Assembly: GCA_950022295.1 (NCBI GenBank)
Contig: OX465598.1
Span: forward strand, 300,960,001 to 301,024,000
Origin: Bromus sterilis
Taxonomy: Eukaryota > Streptophyta > Magnoliopsida > Poales > Poaceae
Length of the DNA stretch: 64,000 nucleotides
Direction: 5' to 3'
Shown here: in pieces, positions 33,801 to 44,777 of the stretch
Position numbering within the stretch: the first letter of the stretch is position 1
How the letters are laid out: each line of letters starts with the position of its first letter
The notes under the pieces: model-generated
The model's database searches: none
Told to the model about the DNA's origin: nothing
Seen by the model: the letters and a program-made list of their open reading frames with translations, nothing else
Made by a program: the position numbers and the translations under genes

Positions 33801-34553
33801 AAAGAGCAAACTATGCCCGATCGGAAAACAACGAATTCCGGTGTGTCCGCTATAGATGGAGGAGTCGAGTATTATGGAATAGTTGAAGAAATATACGAAC
33901 TGCTATATTATGGTAAAAATCCTCCGAACGCCGTTGTCTTCAAATGTCATTGGTTCGATCCGAAGGACACTAGACGAACTCATGAGCATGTTGGGCTAGT
34001 TGAAATTAAACAGAAGAACCGTTTAAATGTTGTCGAAGTTTATATTGTGGCTCAACAGGCCACACAAGTTTTATATCTTCCATGGGCCTGCCAAAGTGTA
34101 AAGAATCTCGAAGATTGGTATGTCGTCTATGACGTGCCGCCACATGGTAAACTACCTGCCCCCAATGAAGAAGAGGATTATCAACCTCACATAGACCCAG
34201 ACACATATGACGGATAATTCTTCCAAGAAACACGTGTGGCCAAAAAACATTTCGGAAAAACCTCTACGTTTGGTCAAAACATGGAAGTAGAGAATGACAA
34301 TGCAGAGGAAGAGGAAGAAGTGGAACACGAAGAGGTTACCGATGATGATGAGGAGGAAGATGAAGAAGTGGAACACGAAGAGGTTACCGATGCGGATGAC
34401 CTATCATTGCTTGACCGGTTACAAAAAGGCTTTCGAAATGTGGTTGACGCTGAACCCGATCCTGGAGAAGAGATCATTCATGACGACACGCGTGATAGTG
34501 ACGATGATGTTTTTATTGATCCTGGAGAAGATACAGATGATCCCGACTACTAG
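30845..34553 (+). pseudogene. CACTA TNP2-type transposase (tnpD-like), three in-frame stops
   Basis: This would be the transposase that cuts CACTA ends. It starts with ATG at 30845. Probable exons are 30845-33396, 33477-33597 and 33687 onward, with GT-AG introns. The N-terminus is the transposase-associated domain (WMYTG, CPCTRCKN). Next comes the TNP2 core with CPRCKSSRY, LTHPSDGEAWK, SLDGFNPFG and HNIDMMHTEKN, then a DUF4218-like part (LSMEARLGGPVQNR) and a DUF4216-like part (VVFKCHWFDP). The frame is broken by TGA at 32015 (where relatives have Trp), TAG at 33362 and TAA at 34215. After the last stop the same frame continues as an acidic Glu/Asp-rich tail to a stop at 34551-34553. No frameshifts were seen, so decay is recent. 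Confidence 0.92.
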
Positions 34554-34727
34554 TTGTATGCATCCCAACTTTCTTTTGTTTTTTGTATATATGAATTTGT
34601 ATTATTTATTTCCTTAATGTACTAATTCATCTTTATATGCATATGTTTGTTTTTTGTATATATGAATTTGTATTATTTATTTCCTTACTTTACTAATTCA
34701 TCTTTACTCCGTAACAGGTGTTGACAC

Positions 34728-37441
34728 ATGGCGAGCCGTAGGGACCCACCGGTGGAGTCTCGACCACCTCTACCTCTACGGAGAGAGTTGCTGGCGGGTA
34801 TTGTCGCAGCCAGCTCGCCGCCGGCGCGTGCTGAGCAGCCTAGTGGGAGAGGTCGGAGAAAAGGCCAAAAGAGAGCTAAACCCGGTGGTCGAGGAGGTGG
34901 TCGAGCAGGTGGCGCCCTAGCCGAGTCACCCACTCACAGAACAGTCTCGCCGGTGCAGGAGCCACCACCGGTGCAGTCGGAGGCACCGGAGCAGCGGCCA
35001 CCGCCGGTGCAGTCGGAGGCACCGGAGCAGCGGACACCGCCGGTGCAGTGGGAGACACCGGAGGCACCGAGGCAGTCGACGGAGCCTCGCTGGGATGATC
35101 CTTGGGAGGAGCGTGCTCGCACGGATATTGATGATGCTGATGAGGATGATGATAGCGATGACGACGGGGCTGAGGGGGATGAGGGGGATGATGGGGGTGA
35201 GGGGAGCTCCTCTTCCAAGAAGCCGGTGTACCAGCGTGGTATGACACGACTCCCACCACGTCCGGACCCTGCGCAGAGGACATTGATTCCGCCAGATGGG
35301 GAGAAGTAAGTTGATGAATTTTTTGTGTTCCTTGTATATATATATATCATACATGTACATATGGTCCAACAAGAACTAATGTCTTTGTGTTCTTATTTTG
35401 CAGGGCGTGGACTTACCCGGAAGGTGCTCGAAATCCGAACCGCCTCCTTGGTGCCGTGCTTAAGGAGCAGTTCCCCGGGCTAGTCCAGTTTCCTGTTAAG
35501 GGTAGGGTTCCTGAGCCCGGCCTCACTTGTCCACACTACAAAGCCGCCCCGACCCCGCCAGATGAACGCATCAGCAACGTTGAATGCCGTACCAAAGCCG
35601 ACATGGTGGTGGCTACTTTTTGGGCAAGTATTCTAAGCATTGCAATCATTTATTAGCGTTGGAATCATTTCACTCATCTAAGCATATGTTCGATGCATTT
35701 TTCAGTGCTAATATAGGGTTGAGGAGGGGATGGAGCCGGCGGCCCAGAAGAATCTCGAGAAGGAGATAGTGAGGCTACTCATGAACACTAGGCACGAGAT
35801 GCGTGTTCAGTGTGTTCGAGATTGGTACGCCAAGAAGGGCGTGAAGAAGGCCAAGAAGAAGTGTAGAAAAGTTTTCCTTAAGAAGGAAGAATACTTGGAG
35901 GTAAATTACTAACTAATTCAAATTCCTACACTTATAAGTACGGCCTAGTTAGCTCCAACTTTTCTTTATAAGCTTATTAATCTCAAACTTGGCTTTATAA
36001 GCTTATAAGTGTCAAACTTTTCTTTATAAGCTTATGAAGCTCAAACTTGGCTTTATAAGCTTATAAGTGTCAAACTTGGCTTTAAAGTTTATAAAGGTCA
36101 AACTTGGCTCTATAAGCTTGTAAAACTCAAAAATGATAATAATAGCTTAGTTACATAAAACTTGACTTGTACTTGGCTTAAAAAAAGCTATTCAATGACT
36201 TTATAAGATTATTAATTCATAGGCGCCCCCGAGATGGTGTGCAAATAAGATGGATTGCTTTGAGCCGATAGTGGACAAATGGCTCAGTGATGCCTGGCTG
36301 TCCACCCACAAAAGCGCCAAGTCTAGGCGTGCACAAATGGTAGGTGTGGCACACCACCAAGGCAATCTCAACGTCAACGAGTACGCAAAAAAATGGGTAT
36401 GTGCCTTTTTGTTTTCAGTTTCATGTCCTTTCATCATTAATCAATTGATTTGTTCCATGCCTTTTCTTTGCTTTTCATTGTAGGCGAAACACCATAATCA
36501 GCCTGTGCCTAAGGGATTTCGCTCATTTGCCATGTCCCATAAGGGAAAGTACAAAACGGTGAAGGCATATTCCGAGGGCGACAGTGTTGAGGCGTACACC
36601 AGCGCTGCAGCCTACCACAAGATGATGGCCTATTCTGAGGTGGCGAAAGAGCTACGCGGTCCTCAGTTTGACCCGAGCGAGGAGGAGATGGATCCGGAGG
36701 CCTTGATGATTTCTGGTGGCGGTAAGCATCATGGCAGCACCTCCATGTGCAATGGCTTCGTACATTGCCCGGAGACTCTACCTCAGATCAAGGAGAGGCA
36801 AACGAGCTCCGCTCCTGCTGTACGACCTCGCCCGCGGCTAGTGGACATTGCTATCCAGGTATAACTTTGTCTCAATTTTTCTTTCCGTTATTTAGACTAC
36901 GTAGCGATGATGACAATAATTGCTATATTGTGGAGTGTTCGCAGGACGCCATTCAGAGGGAGAGACAAGCGACACTAGAGATGTTGTCGGAGCAGCTTGC
37001 GGAGAGGGACCGGCTGGCGGAGGAGAGGACCCAGAGGATACTCGAGGAGGAGAGGGCACGCAATAATGCCCAGACGAAGGCCATCTACGACCTCTTCTCG
37101 GTAAGTTACTACTTTTGCATATATCCGCCAAGAATGCATATGCATATGTTTGGTTCACTTGCTAATATGCTCGATTCCTCAAAAACTAACTCGCAGAGTA
37201 TGTGGGAGAAGCAAGGTCTTACCCCTCCACCGATGCCGACGCCTATCGTTTCTCCTCCCGGAACGGTAAGTTTCTTTCAATGATCAATATAGCCCGGTCT
37301 TATACCATCAAGTGTCATCATGCTTACCACATTGCAACTCATCCTTTGTTGCAGCATAATTCCGGAGCTGCATCTCACAACCCACAAGAATCTCCCAGTG
37401 AATCCCCGAGCAACCCACGTGGCGGCGCTTCTCAGCCTTGA
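34728..37441 (+). CDS. Second CACTA gene, transposase-like DNA-binding/coiled-coil protein (tnpA-like)
   Basis: In En/Spm the second product binds subterminal repeats and assists transposition. Exons inferred from GT-AG signals are 34728-35305, 35404-35627, about 35717-35900, 36223-36396, 36484-36858, 36945-37100, 37197-37265 and 37355-37441. The N-terminus is basic and Pro-rich with three 12-residue repeats of the type PPPVQSEAPEQR (34963-35070), followed by an Asp/Glu run. The middle matches the plant transposase family found in En/Spm elements (ARNPNRLLGAVLKEQFPGLV, HKGKYKTVKAYSEGDSVEAY). Exon 6 is a charged coiled coil (LSEQLAERDRLAEERTQ). Exons 4 to 8 close in phase. The exon 2 to exon 3 join is off by one base with the visible splice sites, so either another site is used or a one-base deletion has broken it. 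Confidence 0.8.
35930..36200. repeat. AAGCTTATAA-type minisatellite in an intron of the second CACTA gene
   Basis: Reiterated units of about 30 bases such as CAAACTTGGCTTTATAAGCT with TATAAGTGT or TATGAAGCT spacers. At least eight degenerate copies fill the intron between 35901 and 36222. Confidence 0.75.
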
Positions 37442-37449
37442 GGTGGCCT

Positions 37450-37970
37450 TCGGTAAGTTACATAAAGCTCAACAATGACTTTATATGCTCATAAAGCTCA
37501 ATAATGGTAGTAATAGCTTAGTTACATAAATATTTACTTATTCTTGGCTTATAAAAGCTAAAAAATGACTATATAAGCTTATAAAGATTATACATGGCTT
37601 TATAAGCTTGTAAACCTAAAAAATGACTTATACTTGGCTTATAATAGCTCCTCAATGCTTCATAAGCTCATAAAGCTGAAAAATGATGTTAATAGCTTAG
37701 TTCGATGAAAATTGAGTTATACTTGGCTTCTAAAAGCTCAATAGTGACTTTATAAGCTTATAAAGCTCAAACTTGGCTTTATAAGCTTTTAAAGCTCAAA
37801 TTAGATTTTATAAGCTTATTAAGTTCAACAATGACTTATACTTGTCTTATAAAAGCTCAATAATGAATTTACTAGCTTAAGTGGCTTATAAACCTAAAAA
37901 TGACTTATACTTCGCATATAAAGCTCAAAAATGAATTAATGACTTAGTTAGATCTAAAATGAGATATATT
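37450..37970. repeat. AAGCTTATAA-type minisatellite downstream of the second CACTA gene
   Basis: The same unit family as at 35930-36200 (ATAAGCTTATAAAGCTCAAA, AATGACTTATACTTGGCTTA) repeats many times after the stop codon at 37441. No coding content. Confidence 0.75.
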
Positions 37971-37984
37971 TAGCTCTTGAGGTC

Positions 37985-38225
37985 TAAGAAGAACAAGTAT
38001 TGTAGAATAAGAAGAAAGATAGGAGGAAAAGAAAGAAGTGAAGAAGAAAGAGGTGAAAAAGAAAGTAAAAGAAAAAAAGTTCTTCTTATTCTTACTTTTT
38101 CTCTTCTTTCTTTTTCTCCATCTTCTCTTCTTCCTTTCATCTTATTCTTATTCTTCCTCTTCTTCTCCTTACTCTTCTTCTCCTTGTTCTTATTTTTCCT
38201 TTTTATTTTCATCTTTTCATCATTT
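37985..38225. repeat. Purine tract followed by pyrimidine tract (imperfect hairpin)
   Basis: 37985-38085 is almost pure A/G (AAGAAGAAAGAGGTGAAAAA and similar) and 38085-38225 almost pure C/T (TTCTTCTTATTCTTACTTTT). The two halves are roughly complementary, so a long imperfect stem is possible. It lies in the 3' noncoding part of the CACTA. Confidence 0.6.
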
Positions 38226-38384
38226 TGGATTTCTTCTTTTCCGTATGGAACATATGATTATGTTTTCATTTTGCAGATTTGCCTTTATGCATGGATGGAT
38301 GCTTCTTTGTTGTAGATATAGTATGTTAGGATGGAGATGACTTGTATATGTATATCATGTTGGGCACTTTCCTTTTGTATATAT

Positions 38385-38600
38385 GATGACTTGTTGTTTT
38401 AAACTTGGAGATGGCTTGCTGTTTTAAACATGGAGATGACTTGCTTTTTTAAACATGGAGATGGCTTCCTTTTGTTTATATGACTTGTGGATGGCTTATT
38501 TTTGTATATATGACTTGTGGATGGCTTCTTTTTGTATATGTGACTTGTGGATGGCATTCTGATTGTATATATGACTTGTGGATGGCATTCTGTACATATA
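38385..38600. repeat. Tandem repeat GACTTGTGGATGGCTT-type, about seven units of 30-37 bp
   Basis: Units read GACTTGTGGATGGCTTCTTT followed by TTGTATATAT, with earlier diverged units GGAGATGGCTTGCTGTTTTA. The array ends in a (TA)n run near 38590-38612. Confidence 0.75.
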
Positions 38601-38654
38601 TATATATATATTATTGTTTATATGCAGGGAATTAAAGAAAAACAAATTAAAAAG

Positions 38655-39169
38655 AAACAAACAGAGAGCTTTGCCGTCAGCTTGCTGATGGCAACGTCTT
38701 TGCCGTCGACAAGCTGATGGCAAAGAGGACACATGGCGGCATCCTGTGCAATCTGGGTTGTGGCAGTGACCATTTGGTCACGGCTTTGCCGTCGGCCTTC
38801 GACCGGCTGACGGCAAAAAGTAGGCTGGCTGCCGTCAGCCCACCGTAAGCCGACGGCAAACTGCTAACATGTGGGTCCAGGCAAGGGCTTTGCCGTCAGC
38901 CAGACGGCTAGCTGACGGCAATGCATGCCGTTAACTCAGCCCACAGGGGTAAGTCAGGGGCTGGCCGTACGAGCGGCTTTGCCGTCAGCCCGTACAAAAA
39001 GGCTGACGGCGAAGGCGTTGCCGTCGGTCGATCTTAAGCTGACGGCAAATTAGCTCACTGCCGACTGATGAGCTGACAACAGGTTTGCCGTCGTGGAGCT
39101 GACGGCAAAGCCTTTGCCGTCAGCTTTTCATATGTTTGCCGTCAGCTTTGGCTGACGGCAAAACTCCTA
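38655..39169. repeat. Right subterminal TTTGCCGTCAGC repeats of the CACTA
   Basis: About fifteen copies, both orientations, of TTTGCCGTCAGC/GCTGACGGCAAA variants, denser than at the left end and leading directly into the right terminal inverted repeat. This asymmetry is typical of En/Spm-type elements. Confidence 0.87.
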
Positions 39170-39181
39170 TTTCCTGTAGTG

Positions 39182-39620
39182 AACTCATCATCTAGCATAA
39201 GGTTCCCTCTTGTAGCTACAATCTACTACTTGGCCAAAGCAATAAACGACAATGGAGAACATGCAAAACTACTCACGAACTAAAATATAAAGGTAAACCA
39301 AATATATTACTTTCAAAAATCTGAACATAATCTCATAATTTATTGGATCCCAACAAACACAATATAGCAAAGAAGGAATTCCTACATAGGCGCCTTGATC
39401 ATGATAGACATCTCACAAGGGCTAAACATTGAAGCACAAGATTGGAGAGGAGACATCTACTAACTACTGATCATGGACCCATGGTAAAAATGGGACTACG
39501 CACGACACATCCCAGAAGCGATCATGGTGATGGAGGAGCTTCCGGAGGTCAAAGCTCCCTCCGGTAGTGTGCCGGGACAAGAACTTCTGTTGATCCCACT
39601 ACAAAATCAACGACATCGGT
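39182..39620 (-). repeat. Athila-type LTR 'A', right part, truncated
   Basis: After the AAC duplication the LTR resumes (TCTAGCATAAGGTTCCCTCT, CTACTACTTGGCCAAAGCAA, GATCATGGACCCATGG) and loses similarity to the family near 39580-39590, before the next LTR begins at 39621. The end of the LTR is missing, replaced by about 30 bases of other sequence. Confidence 0.8.
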
Positions 39621-39896
39621 TGATACGCGAGAGGTGATAATTGCTTCTCGCCCTTCGTTGGTTACCCCAAGTGGAAGGTGAGATGCAACGTAGCGGCAAG
39701 TTTCCCTTAGTGAAGATACCGAGGTTGAGAGTATCGACCAGTAGGACTCCTGAGATGATAAGTAGGTGGCAAGAAAGCAATGGCACCGTTTTAGACAAAA
39801 GTTGCTCCCTTGACCTGGACCTGCACACAGACACAAATAACTTTGCTCCCAACGAAGTTCAGAGAGGTTGTCAATCTCTCCGGTCTTGTTATTTAC
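39621..39896 (-). repeat. LTR 'B' (3' LTR), left part before insertion C
   Basis: It begins TGATACGCGAGAGGTGATAA and follows the family LTR up to CGGTCTTGTTATTTAC, where element C is inserted. The last five bases TTTAC are the target duplication of C. The LTR resumes at 54726. Confidence 0.87.
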
Positions 39897-41218
39897 TGAT
39901 GTGCGAGGTGATGATAGTGATTTCTCGCCCTTCGTTGGTAAACCCCAAGTGGAAGGTGTGATGTAGCACAGACGCAAATTCCCTCAGTAAAGATACCAAG
40001 GTTTGTCTCTAGTAGGACTCCGGAGATGATAAGTAGGTGTCAGCGGCGCAACTGACCCGGACCTGCACACAGACACAAATAACTTTGTTCCCAACGAAGT
40101 TCAGAGAGGTTGTCAATCTCTCCGGTCTTGTTGTTCACAAAGGATCAAACACAAGGGATAATGATAGCAACTGAAAGTAAAAGCAGAAAAGTAAATGAGC
40201 GTGGAAACAGTAATGAGGATATGGACCGGGATACGTGATGTTCACTAGTGATGTCTCTCTCCCAAAAGACGATAAAACTGCTATGCGAGGTGAACAAATT
40301 ACAGAAGGGCAATTGACAGGATTATGAACGCACCGCAATGCTAACTATGCTACAAAAGAAAGGAAGAGGCTCAAAAGCATGGGCAGAATGCCAAAATAAG
40401 TAGACCAAAATCCAACTGCATCTACTACTAATCATCCACCTTGAGATATCTATCCAGAACATCTCGCTGGTATTAAGTTGCGAGCCCCACCCAAAGTGTA
40501 AACCCAAAGCAACAGACAACTGCATTAAAAAGCACTTTGCGTAAAGTAAACAATCCTTGCAACCGCGGTTACAAGCACCGTTGTTTTCCCCCTTGTGGCA
40601 ACAACACATCCCCTAGACTCATGTTTCTGTCACTCAAGGGTGTCATCAGGGGGCATGAACCCACAATCGAGCATAACGTTCCCTCTTGGGGTTACTACCT
40701 ACTACTTGGCCAAAGCAATAAACAACAACGGAGAACATGCAAGAATTACTTAAGAACAAAAATATAAGAGTTAAGAACCAAATATATTACTCAATCACAA
40801 TCTGAACATAGTCTCATAATCCATCAGATCCCATCAAACTCAGCATAGCAACAGCAGAAAGATTACAAAAGTGCCTCGATCATGTAGGGCAGCTCACGAG
40901 GTCTAAACCATGAAGAACAAAGAGGGGAGGAGAACATCACATAGCTACTGATCACGGACCCATGGTCCAAAGGAAACTACTCACGAGACATCCGGGAAGC
41001 ATCCATGGTGGAGAGGTACTCCCGGAGGTCGGCCCTCCATGGTGGAAGAAGTTTGCTAGTGCTCCCGATCTCGGAAGCGCGGCGGCGGCGGAACAGAGGC
41101 GAGATTGCGAAAAAGGGTTCTGTCCTCGAGGGTTTCTCTTCACGGAGAATATATAGGTGAAGGGGGGCAGCCAGGGGGGCCACCAGGGGTCCAGGCGCCC
41201 CCCTGGCGCGGCCAGCCC
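39897..41218 (-). repeat. 3' LTR of element C, truncated by an internal deletion
   Basis: It follows the 5' LTR of C closely up to GGCCAGCCC near 41218 and then jumps to internal sequence GGGAATACGAGAAAAAT. Compared with the 5' LTR of C and the internal tail of B, about 300 bp of LTR and 245 bp of interior, including the polypurine tract, are missing. A GGG shared by both edges suggests a microhomology deletion. Confidence 0.87.
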
Positions 41219-43785
41219 TTGGGAATACGAGAAAAATATTTATTTGTTGAGAACTCAATCTACTAAAGTTTCACACTTGGTCTTTTTCTAGAATCTTATC
41301 TTGACTCGTCCCCAGACCACTAGCTAGGTACAAGTCAATTTGATCCACTCCTTTTTCAATATTTTGAGCACTCATGCAATGGATGAGCATAAGCACGAGA
41401 GTTGACACTTAGGATGGCAAAGAGAGGAGGAGGAGGAAGACAAAAAAGAATGAGAAAGGATCACATCAGTGAGGACAATCATAGGCAAGAGACGATGCCA
41501 AATGATAGATATGATGTGAGGAGTAGGGACTGCCATGCAACGGATGCACATACGAGCTAGGAAGCTCTCCAATGGAACTAGTGGGGGTGCATCTAACTTG
41601 CTCGCTCATGAAGACCTAGAGCTCGTTTGAGGAGGCTTATCCTTGGAATATGCAAGCCAATTTCTATAGTGTGAAGGTCCCCACATAGCTATATGCATAA
41701 TGATCATCTCTATGGAGTACAAGGATATAGAGGGAGTACTAGTGTGGATCTCTCAAAAGGATAGTAGTGTTGCCCCTTTCTCTCTTTTTATTTCTTTTTT
41801 TCTATTTTTTTGTATTTTTTGTGGCCTCAATGGCTCTTTCTATTTAACTCTCATTTGTCCTCTTTGGGATCTTTTATTGTGTCCACTTTGGGATCTTTTC
41901 CTCACTTAAGGGCAACACACTATTTTACAAGAAGGTAAAGGAGATCTTTCACACTTTACAAGGTTCTAAAAATCATAAAGAAGATGTAACTATCATGATG
42001 TATGCAATGTATGCCTCTGTCAGTGTAGCAGGAACATGTATGACATGAAGATCAAGTCATGAAGAGGTGGAAGTTGCATGGCAATATATCTCGGAAAGGC
42101 TATGGAAATGCCTTGATAGGTAGGTATGGTGGCTGTTTTGAGGAAAGATATAAGGAGGCTTATGATGACAGAGCGTATCATGCCAAGGGTTCGGATGTAC
42201 CGGCGAAGGTGGACACCAACTCTCGGAGTGAGAAGAAGGCAATGCACGACACCGGAGAGGCTAGCAAAATATGGGAAGGTGGAAGTGTCAACTTTCAATA
42301 CTTACATTGGTCCGAAGAACTCATGCACTTATTATCGGTAACTCTCAATCTAATAAGGAGGTTCACAAAGAGACAAGTACCCCGAGGAGGAGTGTATGGG
42401 GGTTTGGTTATCCTTGCGCATCCTCGACTCATGGTACGTGAGTGTACTCTAATATTCGATCTCTCCAAAGATTAGTGATCCATCTAGTAGCTAGATTTCT
42501 CAACTAGTTTTGTAGGTTTTGAAAATACACACGGATTGCCCAAAATACGAAACCTATCACTAATAGGCTAAAGCTCTTGACACCAAAAGTTCAGGCATTA
42601 CTCACATCAATACTTCAAAACTATTGCAAGTTACTACTAGAATTTAATAGCAACCTCAAATACCTACCTTCAAGACAAGACACTTCTCAGTGCAACAACC
42701 AACTCTCTTTAACAAGATAAAAATGAAAACTAAAAAAGTTCCAGCAACAAACTAAACAAAAGCCAGGGCTCTTGCTAAAGACAAACTAAGACTAAAACTA
42801 AACATGGCAGCAGCTATGAAAAGATAAAGAATACACAACAACAAAAAGTTAAGCAGGAAAAATCCTATGATGTGTTCTAGATTGGAGTGGAGCGTGTTTC
42901 TCTCCCACACAAAGTAAGATGGGGTCTAACTTGTTATGACCAGCAAGAAAAACGAAAGAAAACTAAAAATAAAACCTAAGAGCGAGACGCTCCAAGCATA
43001 GCACATAACGCATGAAGTGATAAAAATATAGTTAGACGAAGGACGAACTGATGATTGTTGATGGAGAAGGGGATGCACGGGAGCATCCCCAAGCTTAGAC
43101 GCTTGAGTCTCCTTGAATATTTATTGGGGATGCATGGGGGCATCCCCAAGCTTGAGCGCTTGACACTCCTGGATCTTCTTTCATCATCTTCCATCGCACA
43201 CTTGAAAACTCCCTTCATACATAACTCAGCATAAGCTGATTAGAGAAGTTAGTACCCTTAATAAAATAATTTTTCCCCACTGGATATAAAGATATTCTTG
43301 AAGAGCTACTGTTTCTCAAGAGTGCCAAAAAGTTTTTGAAAAGAAAAAGCAAGCTTAAGGTTTGCAAAAGTGAAGAGAGGCAAAACGTGGCAGAATCTAT
43401 GAAAAACAGAACAACAGGTAGTTGAGAATTTTTTCGGGGCACTTCTGCAAGTCATATCAAAAAACTCAAAACACACGAAAGTTTCACAATTGCATAGAGC
43501 ATGCTGTCAAAAAAATTCAGATAAAAAATATGATCTGGTGATTTTATTCGAATTTTTCTGTGCAGGGACAGAATCTGTTTTCTGGACAACATGTCACAAC
43601 TTTTGCTTCCCTTATCATAAGAGGCTATAACTTGGCACAAAGCTGAAAAATAAAGATAAAATGATGTTGCTACAGTAGTAACAAACATCAAGACACAACA
43701 AAAGCAAAAAGAAACCTAATTCGTTGTGGGCTGCCTCCCAAAAGCGCTTTCTTTTATGCCTTGAAGCTAGGCATGATGCAAAAGA
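41219..43785 (-). other. Noncoding interior of element C with a conserved antisense frame
   Basis: Between gag and the 3' LTR lies about 2.6 kb without pol. It has a T-rich tract near 41770-41820 and a plus-strand (antisense) open frame at 42059-42475 (138 codons, with RYGGCFEERYKEAYDD). Related antisense frames occur in B (57178-57408) and D (62199-62393). The conservation may merely reflect recent common origin. Confidence 0.6.
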
Positions 43786-44625
43786 TCAAGTTGTATCAAT
43801 CGAATCATTATCAAGATCATCAAAAAGCTCTTCAATTGTACAACTAGTCTTAAGAGGTCTTTCAAATAAAGGCCTAATGAAGATACTTCTAGTGATAAAA
43901 CCAAAAGGCGGAAAATCAATGGGAGATTCATTTATAAAATTATCAAGGAGAGGTATTTCTTCCAAAGTTTTCACGGTTTCAACTTCTTTTGCAATGGGTG
44001 GTTTATTTTTAGGCCGGGGAACCCTAGGGACATAATTGAACTTAGGTTCCCTTCTTGCTGAAGTCTCTACCTTTTTTGGTTTGATTGAGGAAAATGTAGT
44101 TCTTAGAGTATTAATGATTTCCTCAATCTTATCAATCCTAGAAAGATCCGTATCACGGGATTTGATGACCTCCAAAGTTTTAATAATTTTAAGCATGGAG
44201 CTATCAAGCCTATTCAAATTCCCTTGAATCTTGCGATCCAACTCATTTATCCTAGTTATACTTGGTATTTCTAACTCTATCTTTTCAAGTTTCTTCATAA
44301 TGTGAGCTAGAGTTATATCTTCTTGTATGCTAGCAATAGGGAGATTTCCAACAAGATTTTCAATAACATTAAGAGATTCCCAAATCAGGGCTTCTAGGAA
44401 ATTCCCATTGATAGCAGTATCTAATATGAACCTATTCCAAGGAGTAATCCCGACATAAAAATTTCTAAGCAGGATAGTAGTGGATTGCTTCTTGGTGGTT
44501 CTTTTTTGAGAATCATTAATTCTATACCAAGCATCTTTTAAACTTTCACCACCTTTTTGTTTAAAGGTGAGAACCTCTGTCTCCACAAAGGCAAAGGGGC
44601 CAGAGATAATGACAACTACTAGCAA
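43786..44625 (-). pseudogene. Athila-type gag, N-terminally truncated (element C)
   Basis: This would form the capsid of the retrotransposon particle. The 279-codon frame has the Athila-type gag core near its start (GGESLKDAWYRINDSQ, TILLRNFYVGITPWNRFILD, TAINGNFLEA), then a long helical linker with Leu/Ile/Glu repeats, a basic Pro-rich part (RVPRPKNKPP) and a C-terminal SCTIEELFDDLDN. There is no ATG at the start, and the roughly 200 residues that normally precede the core are absent, because the leader joins directly to the core. It is therefore a truncated gag. No zinc knuckle is seen. Confidence 0.85.
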
Positions 44626-44748
44626 GATGAATAATTTTTTTGTGATTTTTGATATAAGACTCAGAGATAAAAACTGAAAGGTAAACTAACAAGACTAAAA
44701 AACAAAGGTAAAGGGTAGTGTGCAAATCCCCTATCTTAGCACTCAGAG

Positions 44749-44766
44749 TCCCCGGCAACGGCGCCA
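44749..44766 (-). other. Primer binding site (tRNA-Asp type)
   Basis: On the minus strand TGGCGCCGTTGCCGGGGA is the complement of the plant tRNA-Asp 3' end, the usual primer of Athila-lineage gypsy elements. It lies 11 bases inside the 5' LTR of C. Confidence 0.93.
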
Positions 44767-44777
44767 GAAATTTCGCT

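Larger units (their letters stand above)
28594..39181 (+). mobile_element. CACTA (En/Spm) transposon, 10.6 kb, TSD AAC
   Basis: Terminal inverted repeats CACTACTGGAAACAGGAG and (inverse) CACTACAGGAAATAGGAG continue into TTTTGCCGTCAGC on both sides. Three-base duplications AAC lie at 28591-28593 and 39182-39184. The interrupted LTR reads through correctly across the site. The element contains a TNP2-type transposase gene (30845-34553), a second transposase-like gene (34728-37441), dense subterminal repeats at both ends, a leader hairpin and several minisatellites. Gene order and orientation match autonomous CACTA elements of grasses, but the first gene has three in-frame stops. Confidence 0.97.

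Noticed and set aside
34554..34727. Duplicated TTTTTTGTATATATGAATTT phrase between the two CACTA genes
   Set aside because: It is a short tandem duplication in intergenic AT-rich DNA with no sign of function beyond possible 3' end or promoter sequence.
28606..39169. Regularly repeated TTTGCCGTCAGC blocks, at first sight array-like
   Set aside because: They are CACTA subterminal binding-site repeats in both orientations with irregular spacing, not a CRISPR array, which would not be expected in a plant nucleus.
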